A stretch of 64,000 bases of DNA from Kordia sp039026955. Lineage in GTDB: Bacteria > Bacteroidota > Bacteroidia > Flavobacteriales > Flavobacteriaceae. Made by a program: the position numbers and the translations under genes. Of this stretch, positions 41,948-51,018 are shown in pieces. Below the pieces are notes generated by a model that did not search any database, had not been told where the DNA came from, and saw nothing but the letters and a program-made list of their open reading frames with translations. The DNA lies in assembly GCA_039026955.1 (NCBI GenBank), contig JBCCLH010000015.1, forward strand, positions 49,485-113,484, read 5' to 3'. Position 1 is the stretch's first letter; every line of letters starts with the position of its first letter.

Positions 41948-44866
41948 ATGAAGACGAAATTGGAACGATTGAAAAACACCTTTTCAGGAACCATCTTTTA
42001 CGATGATTTACATAAAATTTTATATGCAACAGATGCATCGGTGTACCGAAAACTACCATTAGCCGTTGCCTATCCGAAAGATACAGCCGATTTAAAAGCA
42101 CTTATTGATTTTGCTACTACACACAACACCTCACTCATTCCAAGAACGGCAGGAACTTCCTTAGCAGGACAATGTGTGGGCGAAGGTATTGTGGTAGATG
42201 TTTCGAAGTATTTTACTGAAATCTTAAGTGTTGATGAAAAGGCAAAAACGGTGACAGTACAACCTGGCGTTGTGCGTGATGCGCTAAATAATCATTTAAA
42301 GTCTGTCAATTTATTTTTTGGACCGAATACTTCAACATCCAATCGTTGTATGATTGGAGGAATGGTGGGAAATAACTCTTCGGGAACTACTTCTATTCAA
42401 TATGGTGTGACGCGTGATAAAGTGCTGGAAATGGACGTATTACTGTCAGATGGGAGCGAAGTGACTTTTGGAGAAATTACTACAGAGGAATTTCATCAAA
42501 AACGTACTTTAGACACGCTTGAAGGCAGCATTTATCAAAAAATATACAAGATGCTTTCTGATGAAGCGAATCAGCAGGAAATCATGTCAGAATTCCCCAA
42601 AGAAGCGATTCACCGACGCAATACGGGGTATGCTATTGACGAATTGTTACGTTTGCAACCGTTTTCTGCAACTGGAGAAACCTTCAACATGTGTAAATTG
42701 CTCTCAGGAAGTGAAGGAACGCTCGCATTTACTACAAAAGTTACCTTGCAATTAGACGATTTACAACCAACGCAAAGTTGTGTGGTAGCGGCACATTACG
42801 AAAGTATTGAAGACTGTTTGCAATCAGTTTCGTTGACCATGAAGCATAATTTGTACACCTGCGAAATGATGGACAAGATCATTTTAGACTGTACAAAGTC
42901 CAATCTGGCGCAAGCCAAAAACCGATTCTTTGTAAAAGGCGATCCACAAGCGATTTTATTATTAGAATTGCGATCAAACTCAGCAGCAGACTTAGATGCA
43001 CAGACAAAAGCGTTAATCGCTTCTCTTGAAAAAGAGGGCAAAAGTTACCATTATCCTGTATTAAAAGGTGATGAAATCAGCAAAGCGATGGAACTGCGCA
43101 AAGCTGGTTTAGGTTTGTTGGGAAATATTGTAGGAGATCGCAAAGCTGTGGCGTGTATTGAAGATACTGCGGTTGCTCTAGAAGACTTAGCGGATTATAT
43201 TTCGGAGTTTACAAAACTGATGGACGGTTACAAGCAGCAAGCTGTCTACTACGCGCATGCGGGTGCTGGAGAATTGCATTTGCGTCCGATTTTGAATTTG
43301 AAGAAAAAGGCAGATGTCGTGTTGTTCCGAAAAATAACCCATGATGTTGCCAAATTGGTTAAAAAATACAACGGTTCGTTCAGTGGCGAACACGGAGATG
43401 GAATTGTACGAGCGGAATTTATTCCGATTATGATAGGCGAGAAGAACTATGAATTGTTGAAAGAAGTCAAAACGATTTTTGATCCGAATACCATTTTCAA
43501 TCCGGGAAAAATTGTAGATGCGGCTAAAATGGATACGTCACTGCGCTACGAAATCGACCGTAAAGAACCAGAAATAAAGACCTTATACGATTTTTCAGAT
43601 AGTCAAGGAATTTTGCGCGCTGCTGAAAAATGTAATGGTTCGGGCGATTGTAGAAAACCTGCTTCGTTCTCAGGAGCGATGTGTCCAAGTTATCGTGCAA
43701 CGAGCAATGAAAAAGATACTACACGTGCACGCGCCAATGCATTGCGTGAGTTTTTAACCGTTTCAGAAAAAGAAAATAAATTTGATCATGAAGAACTGAA
43801 AGAAGTTTTTGATTTGTGTCTGAGTTGTAAAGCTTGTGCAAGTGAATGTCCAAGCAATGTTGATGTTGCCGCTTTAAAAGCAGAATTTTTACATCAATAT
43901 TACAAATCAAATAAGCCTACATTTCGTGATAAAGCGTTTGCATTTTCGACCAAATCGAATCGTTTGGCGAGTACTTTTCCGAGACTTTCTAATTTTGTAA
44001 AAACGAATCGATTTACGGCTAAAATCATCAAAAAACAGCTTGGAGTTGCGCAAGAACGTACGTTGCCAATTAATTCAAGTAAAACTTTAGATAAAATTAT
44101 TCAAAATTCAATAAATCAATTGAATAGTAAGTTTAATAAGTCTAAAAAAGTATATTTATTTAGTGATGAATTTACGAATTATTTAGAGTCTGAAATTGGA
44201 CAAGACGCTTTAACCGTTCTGTCGGAATTAGGTTATGAAATCAAGTACGTTTCACATGAAGAAAGTGGGCGTACATTTATCTCAAAAGGATTCTTGCCAG
44301 AAGCAAAAAAAGTAGCGAATAAAAACGTCCATATCTTTAAAGATTTGATTAACGAAAATGCTGTATTAGTCGGTATCGAACCTTCCGCCATTCTCACCTT
44401 CCGCGATGAATACATTCGCCTGGCGGATGATAAAGAAGCTGCTAAAAACATTGCAAAACATACCTATTTACTAGAAGAATTCTTAGCTGCAGAAATCAAA
44501 GCAGGCGCCATTACTTCCGAATCGTTTACGGAAGAAGCTAAAAGCATTAAAATTCACGTGCATTGCTATCAAAAAGCATTGTCGAATCAAAAGTGCACGT
44601 ACGACATTTTAAATCTTCCAAAAAACTACAAACCGACCATTATTGCTTCGGGTTGTTGCGGTATGGCAGGTTCGTTTGGCTATGAAAAAGAACACTATGA
44701 AGTCAGCATGAAAGTAGGCGAACAGTCGTTATTTCCAGCAGTTCGCAATGCAGAAGCCCATACGATTATTGCTGCTAATGGAACTAGTTGCAGACATCAA
44801 ATAAAAGATGGAACCGATAAAGACGCTTTGCATCCGATTACTATTTTGAGAAACGCTTTGGTTTAG
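41948..44866 (+). CDS. FAD-binding oxidoreductase fused to Fe-S domain (D-lactate/glycolate dehydrogenase type)
   Basis: 972 residues. N-terminal PCMH-type FAD-binding domain (P-R-T-A-G-T-S-L-A-G-Q about 72-82; G-G-M-V-G-N-N-S-S-G-T near 140), a FAD-linked oxidase C-terminal domain (H-A-G-A-G-E-L-H; G-E-H-G-D-G near 480), then a ferredoxin-like part with C-L-S-C-K-A-C-A-S-E-C-P near 623 and a Cys-rich CCG-type tail (S-G-C-C-G-M-A-G-S-F-G-Y). It resembles the long Dld/GlcD-F type that oxidises D-lactate or glycolate to the quinone pool. The substrate is inferred. Confidence 0.88.
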   Translation: MKTKLERLKNTFSGTIFYDDLHKILYATDASVYRKLPLAVAYPKDTADLKALIDFATTHNTSLIPRTAGTSLAGQCVGEGIVVDVSKYFTEILSVDEKAKTVTVQPGVVRDALNNHLKSVNLFFGPNTSTSNRCMIGGMVGNNSSGTTSIQYGVTRDKVLEMDVLLSDGSEVTFGEITTEEFHQKRTLDTLEGSIYQKIYKMLSDEANQQEIMSEFPKEAIHRRNTGYAIDELLRLQPFSATGETFNMCKLLSGSEGTLAFTTKVTLQLDDLQPTQSCVVAAHYESIEDCLQSVSLTMKHNLYTCEMMDKIILDCTKSNLAQAKNRFFVKGDPQAILLLELRSNSAADLDAQTKALIASLEKEGKSYHYPVLKGDEISKAMELRKAGLGLLGNIVGDRKAVACIEDTAVALEDLADYISEFTKLMDGYKQQAVYYAHAGAGELHLRPILNLKKKADVVLFRKITHDVAKLVKKYNGSFSGEHGDGIVRAEFIPIMIGEKNYELLKEVKTIFDPNTIFNPGKIVDAAKMDTSLRYEIDRKEPEIKTLYDFSDSQGILRAAEKCNGSGDCRKPASFSGAMCPSYRATSNEKDTTRARANALREFLTVSEKENKFDHEELKEVFDLCLSCKACASECPSNVDVAALKAEFLHQYYKSNKPTFRDKAFAFSTKSNRLASTFPRLSNFVKTNRFTAKIIKKQLGVAQERTLPINSSKTLDKIIQNSINQLNSKFNKSKKVYLFSDEFTNYLESEIGQDALTVLSELGYEIKYVSHEESGRTFISKGFLPEAKKVANKNVHIFKDLINENAVLVGIEPSAILTFRDEYIRLADDKEAAKNIAKHTYLLEEFLAAEIKAGAITSESFTEEAKSIKIHVHCYQKALSNQKCTYDILNLPKNYKPTIIASGCCGMAGSFGYEKEHYEVSMKVGEQSLFPAVRNAEAHTIIAANGTSCRHQIKDGTDKDALHPITILRNALV

Positions 44867-44980
44867 TATCGCTCGCTTTGCTCGCTGTTGGTCACGGCTT
44901 TGCCTTTGGTATTGTTCGCTTTGCTCGCTGTTGGTCACGGCTTCGCCTTTAGTATCGTTCGCTTTGCTCTCTTTTGGTCA
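44867..44980 (+). repeat. 43 bp tandem repeat, 2.6 copies
   Basis: Starting right after the dehydrogenase stop, a unit containing CGCTTTGCTCGCTGTTGGTC repeats at 44867, 44910 and 44953 (last copy shortened). It leads directly into the 103-104 bp tandem array and shares its CGCTTTG words. Confidence 0.8.
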
Positions 44981-45589
44981 CGCTTCGCTTTGGTAGTTAG
45001 TATTTTAGTTGTTGCGTTGGTGAGTGTTTTTTGATAACATTGGCACATTGGTACATTTTCAAATTATCACATTATTATAGAATCGCTTCGCTATGGTAGG
45101 TTAGTATTTTAGTTGTTGTATTGGTGAGTGTTTTTTGATAAAATTGCTACATTGGTACATTTTCAAATTATCACATTATTATAGAATCGCTTCGCTTTGG
45201 TAGGTTAGTATTTTAGTTGTTGAGTTGGTGAGTGTTTTTTGATAACATTGGTACATTGGTACATTTTCAAATTATCACATTATTACAGTATCGCTTCGCT
45301 TTGGCAGTTAGTATTTTAGTTGTTGCGTTGGTGAGTGTTTTTTGATAACATTGGCAGATTGGTACATTTTCAAATTATCACATTATTATAATATCACTTC
45401 GCTTTGGTAGTTAGTATTTTAGTTGTTGTATTGGTGAGTGTTTTTTGATAAAATTGCTACATTGGTACATTTTAAAATTATCACATTATTATAGTATCGC
45501 TTCGCTATGGTAGGTTAGTATTTTAGTTGTTACGTTGGAGAGTGTTTTTTGATAACATTGGCACATTACTAATTTTCAAATTATCACAT
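44981..45589 (+). repeat. Six tandem copies of a 103-104 bp unit
   Basis: Copies begin at 44981, 45084, 45188, 45292, 45395 and 45498, each starting CGCTTCGCTTTGGTAG (with small changes) and continuing with TTAGTATTTTAGTTG, GTGAGTGTTTTTTGATAA and ATTTTCAAATTATCACATTA. Copies differ at a few bases. The array fills the gap up to the stop of the LpxH-like gene. No frame is open through it. The last copy ends inside ACATT just before 45590. Confidence 0.9.
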
Positions 45590-46423
45590 TTACTTCGGAT
45601 CTTCCACAATAGTAATAGCCGCCAATAAATCCTTATAATCCATAGACTTTAGCTCTTCATCTGCATAAAAAGCAGTCAAGCGATCTTCGGTGTGACGGTA
45701 GAGTTTCCAACGGTTTTTATGGTATTCCAATGCAGTTAAGTTTTCTACCCAATCGCCAGAATTTAAGTAGATACAGGAACCTTTTCTGTTGGTTTTTTTC
45801 TCCATTTGTGGTTGGTGAATATGTCCGCAAACTACATATTGATAACCATTATCAATCGCTAAATCTGCTGCGACTTCTTCAAAATCACTAATATATTTTA
45901 CAGCCTTTTTTACGCTATTTTTGATCTTTTTGGATAACGAATACTTTTCGCGACCTAATTTTAATAAAAACCAGTTGATAACACGGTTCAAACGAATTAA
46001 CAAATCATAACCAATTCCGCCTAACTTAGCAATCCACTTTGCATTTTGAACAGACGCATCAAACACATCGCCATGGAAAAACCAGGCTTTTTCGCCATTT
46101 AAATTGAGCACTAATTTATCAACCAGTGAAAAATTCCCCACTTTTGTATCTGAAAAACGACGCAGCGATTCATCGTGATTTCCAGTAATATAAATCACTT
46201 CAATTCCTTTAGTGGTAAAGTCAATCAACTTTTTAATAATCTGCAAATGTGGTTTTGGAAAATAACGTTTTCGAAATTGCCATATGTCAATAATATCACC
46301 ATTAAGAATCACTTTCTTTGGTTCAATACTGTTTAAGTAGGCTAGGAGTTCATTAGCGTGACAACCGTACGTTCCTAAGTGAACATCAGAGATCACAACA
46401 ATGTCAATTTTTCGTTTTTTCAT
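45590..46423 (-). CDS. LpxH-like UDP-2,3-diacylglucosamine diphosphatase
   Basis: 277 residues of a calcineurin-like metallophosphoesterase: D-V-H-L-G about residues 13-17, G-D-I-I-D-I-W about 41-47, G-N-H-D-E and the closing G-H-I-H-Q-P. The order and the Asp-Ile-Trp tail fit the LpxH group, which cleaves UDP-2,3-diacylglucosamine to lipid X in lipid A synthesis at the inner membrane. LpxH itself is usually a bit shorter; other phosphoesterase activity is possible. It ends directly at the tandem repeat array. Confidence 0.8.
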   Translation of the reverse strand: MKKRKIDIVVISDVHLGTYGCHANELLAYLNSIEPKKVILNGDIIDIWQFRKRYFPKPHLQIIKKLIDFTTKGIEVIYITGNHDESLRRFSDTKVGNFSLVDKLVLNLNGEKAWFFHGDVFDASVQNAKWIAKLGGIGYDLLIRLNRVINWFLLKLGREKYSLSKKIKNSVKKAVKYISDFEEVAADLAIDNGYQYVVCGHIHQPQMEKKTNRKGSCIYLNSGDWVENLTALEYHKNRWKLYRHTEDRLTAFYADEELKSMDYKDLLAAITIVEDPK

Positions 46424-46587
46424 GGGCTATTCTTACGATAGTACAAATAAAAAGCATACACCAAAAGAATATGAAAAACTAGCGTTAAGGTTAGATTGTT
46501 GAATGTTAATAATTTATCAATACAATATCTCAAATGTTAAGTTAATTTTAAGCATTTGTTGGGTTTTTAAATCTGTTAGTTTAAATT

Positions 46588-46595
46588 TACATTTG
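46588..46595 (+). promoter_or_regulatory. Possible promoter box of aroC
   Basis: TACATTTG fits TAnnTTTG 13 bp before the aroC ATG, so the leader would be only about 7 nt. No -33 element at the usual distance. Confidence 0.35.
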
Positions 46596-46608
46596 TTAAA
46601 AAAATACT

Positions 46609-47673
46609 ATGGCAGGAAATACTTTTGGTTCCTTATTCAAGTTGACCACTTTTGGCGAATCGCACGGAGCTGCAATTGGAGGAATTATTGATGGTTGTCC
46701 AGCAGGATTGGAATTGGATATGGACATGATTCAGCACGAAATGAATCGTCGAAAACCAGGTCAATCTGCGATTGTGACGCAACGAAAAGAACCAGATGCA
46801 GTAGAGTTTTATTCTGGAATTTTTGAAGGAAAAACAACAGGCGTTCCTATCGGATTTGCCATCCACAATACGAATCAGAAATCACGAGATTATTCACATA
46901 TAAAAGAAACCTATCGTCCGTCGCATGCGGATTATGTATACGATCAAAAATACGGACATCGTGATTATCGCGGTGGCGGAAGAAGCTCTGCACGAGAAAC
47001 GGCTTGTAGAGTTGTAGCAGGCGCGATTGCAAAACAATTACTTTCTGAGATCAAAATCAATGCTTTTGTGGCTTCTGTGGGAGAAATTTCACTAGACAAA
47101 CCCTATCAGGAATTGGACTTTTCTATGACGGAAAGCAATCCTGTGCGTTGTCCCGATCCTGCAAAAGCGGCTGAAATGGAAGAAAAAATTCGTCAAATTC
47201 GCAAAGAAGGCGATACCATTGGCGGAACCGTAATGTGCGTAATTCAAAATGTACCAATTGGTTTAGGTGAACCTGTGTTTGATAAACTACACGCCGAATT
47301 GGGAAAAGCCATGTTATCGATCAATGCAGTAAAAGGTTTTGAATATGGCAGTGGATTTAAAGGTTCCAAGATGAAAGGAAGTCAGCACAACGATATCTTC
47401 AATGCTGACGGCACTACAAAAACCAATCTTTCAGGCGGAATTCAAGGTGGAATTAGCAACGGAATGGACATTTATTTCACTGTAGCGTTCAAACCTGTCG
47501 CTACAATTATGCAATCGCAGGATACCATCAATAAAGACGGTGACATTGTAGAAATGCAAGGAAAAGGTCGTCACGATCCTTGTGTGGTCCCGCGCGCTGT
47601 TCCCATCGTAGAAGCCATGGCAGCTTTGGTATTAGCCGATTATTCTCTAATCAACAGAACCATCAAACGATGA
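46609..47673 (+). CDS. aroC: Chorismate synthase
   Basis: 354 residues. The signature G-E-S-H-G-A-A-I-G-G-I-I-D-G-C-P is at residues 13-28, G-H-R-D-Y-R-G-G-G-R-S-S-A-R-E-T near 121-136, and the R-H-D-P-C-V-V-P-R closing motif near 325. It makes chorismate from EPSP using reduced FMN, the last step of the shikimate pathway, in the cytoplasm. Its stop overlaps the next gene's ATG, so the two are coupled, although the neighbour is unrelated by function. Confidence 0.97.
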   Translation: MAGNTFGSLFKLTTFGESHGAAIGGIIDGCPAGLELDMDMIQHEMNRRKPGQSAIVTQRKEPDAVEFYSGIFEGKTTGVPIGFAIHNTNQKSRDYSHIKETYRPSHADYVYDQKYGHRDYRGGGRSSARETACRVVAGAIAKQLLSEIKINAFVASVGEISLDKPYQELDFSMTESNPVRCPDPAKAAEMEEKIRQIRKEGDTIGGTVMCVIQNVPIGLGEPVFDKLHAELGKAMLSINAVKGFEYGSGFKGSKMKGSQHNDIFNADGTTKTNLSGGIQGGISNGMDIYFTVAFKPVATIMQSQDTINKDGDIVEMQGKGRHDPCVVPRAVPIVEAMAALVLADYSLINRTIKR

Positions 47674-48188
47674 GCGTAAAAGACTTTTTTGTAGCTGTCA
47701 TTAAAATCATGGCAATTTACACACTAATTCAAGGAATCATCCCAATTATAGCACAGATCATTTATTTAGGAGAAATTGATGAAATGTATTTTATATTTGG
47801 TTTTATTGGCGTGATTTTACTTTTTTTAGCCATCATTTACTTTATGCTTTCAAGGGCAGATGCCATTGTGAAATTTTTGCGATTGGAGAAAGGGTTCTCG
47901 ACAGACCGTTTCGATTTTTCCAAAGTAGATAGTAGCTACATAGTAGAAAAAGCAATTGCCATTATAGGCATCTACTTGATCGTTATAACATTGCCTTATA
48001 TTTTGATAGATCTGTATGCATTAATTAAAGAAAATATAAACAGTTACAGCTTTTCATTAGGAAAAGGGTATAATCAATCGCATCAAGATTTACTAATTAA
48101 TTTGATATATATCTTGACTGGATTGGTAATTATATTTTTAAGGAAACCGATTTCCACTATATTTACCACAAATACAAACGAAAAATAG
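47670..48188 (+). CDS. Small multi-spanning membrane protein of unknown function
   Basis: 172 residues from the ATG at 47670, overlapping the aroC stop (ATGA). Four hydrophobic segments are visible (about 8-30, 37-60, 88-112, 140-162), the last followed by a short polar tail. No domain recognised. It is followed by the symporter gene 25 bp later. Function unknown; its overlap with aroC suggests cotranscription. Confidence 0.65.
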   Translation: MSVKDFFVAVIKIMAIYTLIQGIIPIIAQIIYLGEIDEMYFIFGFIGVILLFLAIIYFMLSRADAIVKFLRLEKGFSTDRFDFSKVDSSYIVEKAIAIIGIYLIVITLPYILIDLYALIKENINSYSFSLGKGYNQSHQDLLINLIYILTGLVIIFLRKPISTIFTTNTNEK

Positions 48189-48213
48189 TCTACACAACAG
48201 AAATACACACCAT

Positions 48214-49662
48214 ATGAAAAAAATGGCATTACATTGGAAAATCTTGATAGGAATGGTTTTAGGCGTCGTCTTTGCCTTCGTTTTGCTATCAACTTCTTGG
48301 GGAAAAGAAGCCGTAGTTTTAAAAGAAATTGCAGCTTCTGAAAAAATTGTACACGAAATTGTCAATGGAGAAGTAGTAAGTTCTGTCCAAGAAATTCCAG
48401 CGAAAACGATCACAAGTATACGTGCCGAACATTTCATTAGTCGTTGGATCAAACCGTTTGGGACTATTTTTATCAACTTATTAAAGCTAATTGCTGTTCC
48501 ACTGATCCTCGCTTCCTTGATCAAAGGAATCTCCGATTTAAAAGACATTGCTAAAATTAAAAGAATGGGCTTGCGTACCATTGGAATTTATGTGATGACT
48601 ACGGTGGTGGCAATTATTATCGGATTGGGAATTGTAAACACCGTACAGCCAGGAACGGGAATGCCAAAAGAAACTATTGAAAAAATTAAGGAAAAATATG
48701 CCAACTCTGATGGTGTAAACGATAAACTAGCAAAAGCCGCAGCGCAGCAAGATGCTGGACCTTTACAAGCGTTGGTAGACATTTTTCCACAAAATATATT
48801 CAAATCATTAGGCGATGCAAAAATGCTTCAAATCATTTTCTTCGCCTTATTCTTGGGAATTTGTTTGTTGCTGATTCCCGCCGACAAGGCCAAACCCATG
48901 ATCGATATTTTCGATTCCCTGAATGAAATCGTCATGAAAATGGTCGATTTAATCATGTTATTCGCGCCATATGCCGTTTTTGCACTGTTAGCCAATGTAA
49001 TTGTCGCCTTTGATGATCCTGAAATTCTATCCAAATTACTCTCCTACAGCTTATGTGTCGTTGTCGGATTAATTTTATTGATAGGATTCTACCTGATTAT
49101 TGTAGCGGTGTACACGAAAAAACCACCGTTATGGTTCTTAAAGCAAATCAGTCCCGCACAATTATTAGCTTTCTCTACAAGTTCTAGTGCAGCAACCTTG
49201 CCTGTCACGATGGAAAGAGTGGAAGAACACCTAGGCGTTGACAAAGAAGTATCAGGTTTTGTATTGCCTGTCGGAGCGACTGTAAATATGGATGGAACAA
49301 GCTTGTATCAAGCCATTGCAGCGGTATTTATCATGCAAGTGCTTACGCCAGATCAGGTGACGTTGCAAGCACAATTGATCATCGTATTTACAGCTTTACT
49401 AGCTTCTATCGGAAGTGCAGCCGTACCAAGTGCAGGAATGGTAATGTTAGTGATTGTATTAGATTCTGTAGGATTTGATCCAGCGTTATTGCCTATTGGA
49501 CTTGCCTTAATCTTTGCCGTAGATCGACCTTTGGACATGTGCAGAACGGTGATCAATGTTACGGGAGATGCCACGGTTTCGATGGTTGTTGCCAAATCAC
49601 TAGGCAAATTGCACGAACCACAACCTAAAAATTGGGACGATAATTATACACCGAAAAATTAA
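48214..49662 (+). CDS. Dicarboxylate/amino acid:cation symporter (DAACS)
   Basis: 482 residues with eight membrane segments and reentrant loops. Family motifs: L-L-K-L-I-A-V-P-L-I-L-A-S near 90, the serine-rich loop A-F-S-T-S-S-S-A-A-T-L-P, and N-M-D-G-T-S-L-Y-Q in the second half. The long loop after the first segment (about 20-70) is larger than usual. Likely takes up glutamate/aspartate or C4-dicarboxylates with sodium or protons. Cotranscription with the aroC pair is plausible. Confidence 0.92.
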   Translation: MKKMALHWKILIGMVLGVVFAFVLLSTSWGKEAVVLKEIAASEKIVHEIVNGEVVSSVQEIPAKTITSIRAEHFISRWIKPFGTIFINLLKLIAVPLILASLIKGISDLKDIAKIKRMGLRTIGIYVMTTVVAIIIGLGIVNTVQPGTGMPKETIEKIKEKYANSDGVNDKLAKAAAQQDAGPLQALVDIFPQNIFKSLGDAKMLQIIFFALFLGICLLLIPADKAKPMIDIFDSLNEIVMKMVDLIMLFAPYAVFALLANVIVAFDDPEILSKLLSYSLCVVVGLILLIGFYLIIVAVYTKKPPLWFLKQISPAQLLAFSTSSSAATLPVTMERVEEHLGVDKEVSGFVLPVGATVNMDGTSLYQAIAAVFIMQVLTPDQVTLQAQLIIVFTALLASIGSAAVPSAGMVMLVIVLDSVGFDPALLPIGLALIFAVDRPLDMCRTVINVTGDATVSMVVAKSLGKLHEPQPKNWDDNYTPKN

Positions 49663-49729
49663 TAGTACAAAAACCAACTATTTTAGCTATTTTTAGTAGC
49701 ACCAAAAAACCAACCAAAAAATTATCTCA

Positions 49730-50761
49730 ATGAATATCTGTTTTTTAATGTATCCTTGGGAAAAGATCGACCCAGAAAACGATACAAGTTTAGCCTTAAT
49801 TAAAGAATGTGTAAAAAGAGGACATGGAGTGGCCATGTGTACACCTTCTAACCTAACCATCCGCGATAGTGTAACCAGTGCTTTTTGTACTGTTATTGGG
49901 AGAATGGATAAAGTGCCCAGTACCTTAAAATCGTTTTATACAAAGGCAAACTTAAGAGAAGAAATGTTGCCACTAGCAGGTTTTGATGTGATATTCATGA
50001 GAGCAAATCCGCCGTTAGATCCAATTATGCTCAACTTTTTGGATTCTGTGAAAGATGATGTTTTTATTGTGAATTCACTACAAGGTATGCGAGAAGCGAA
50101 CAATAAGTTATATACTGCCGCTTTTGGTGATGCACACAGCAATATCATTCCGAATACGCATGTATCCAAAAATAAAGACTATTTGGTGCAGCAAATCAAA
50201 GAATCGAAAGCGGATAAAATGATTTTGAAACCTTTGAATGGTTTTGGTGGTTCGGGAGTGATTCTGATTGAAAGATCCGCGATGAACAATATCAAATCGT
50301 TATTGGATTTCTACATCACCAATAGTGACGGAACTTCAAATTATGTCATTCTACAAGATTATATTGAAGGTGCCGATCAAGGTGATGTACGTATTCTTTT
50401 GTTGAATGGAGAGCCCATTGGTGCTATGAAACGTGTACCAGGTACAGACGATCACCGATCTAATGTAAGCGCCGGAGGAAGTGTACAAAAGCATTCGTTA
50501 ACAAAAGCCGAAAAAGCATTGTGTAAACAAATTGGTCCAAAACTTGTCAATGACGGACTCTATTTTGTAGGAATTGATGTAATTGGCGGAAAACTCGTAG
50601 AAGTCAATGTCATGTCGCCAGGAGGAATCACCTATATCAACAAAGTGTACAAAGCTAAAGTACAAGAAAAAGTAATCGATTTTATTGAAAGTAAAGTCGT
50701 AGACAAACTACAAGCATTTGACCGTCGTGTGCGATTGCGCAAAGCAGTAGACGACGCCTAA
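49730..50761 (+). CDS. gshB: Glutathione synthetase (ATP-grasp)
   Basis: 343 residues, close to the bacterial GshB size. The N-terminal domain begins ICFLMYPWEK-like; the ATP-grasp part shows L-K-P-L-N-G-F-G-G-S-G-V near 165 and ends with V-E-V-N-V-M-S-P-G-G-I. It joins gamma-glutamylcysteine and glycine to glutathione in other bacteria. No gshA is in the window, so a related amide ligase role is possible. Its stop overlaps the remnant sulfurtransferase, and further down the same strand lie FGase and DUF1704 genes. Confidence 0.85.
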   Translation: MNICFLMYPWEKIDPENDTSLALIKECVKRGHGVAMCTPSNLTIRDSVTSAFCTVIGRMDKVPSTLKSFYTKANLREEMLPLAGFDVIFMRANPPLDPIMLNFLDSVKDDVFIVNSLQGMREANNKLYTAAFGDAHSNIIPNTHVSKNKDYLVQQIKESKADKMILKPLNGFGGSGVILIERSAMNNIKSLLDFYITNSDGTSNYVILQDYIEGADQGDVRILLLNGEPIGAMKRVPGTDDHRSNVSAGGSVQKHSLTKAEKALCKQIGPKLVNDGLYFVGIDVIGGKLVEVNVMSPGGITYINKVYKAKVQEKVIDFIESKVVDKLQAFDRRVRLRKAVDDA

Positions 50762-50991
50762 TGCACATACAACTAAATAAACCAATAGTTTCTGTAGATT
50801 GGTTGCAAGAACGTCTTCATGCAACCAATCTCGTTATTTTAAACGGAACTATTCCCAAAATAGCAGGCGATACCAGTCAAAAAGAAACAAGACAAATCCC
50901 GAACGCACGTTTTTTTGACATTAAAAAAGTATTCAATGTACTAGACGCGCCATTTCCAAACATCGTGATTTCTGTAGAAGATTTTGTATAA
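50761..50991 (+). pseudogene. Truncated sulfurtransferase (rhodanese) fragment
   Basis: 76 residues. The beginning of a 3-mercaptopyruvate sulfurtransferase-type protein is recognisable: S-V-D-W-L-Q-E-R-L then I-P-N-A-R-F-F-D-I-K near 43-52, and a phe-rich strand. A normal protein has about 280 residues with the active Cys near 240; here the frame stops after residue 76, so the catalytic part is missing. It starts on the last base of gshB. Unless joined with distant DNA, it is inactive. Confidence 0.7.
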
Positions 50992-51018
50992 CATAACTTA
51001 ATTCACATTACAACGTAT

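Noticed and set aside
44867..45589. Tandem array considered as a CRISPR
   Set aside because: Whole 103-104 bp units repeat with no unique spacers between short identical repeats, and no cas genes are near.
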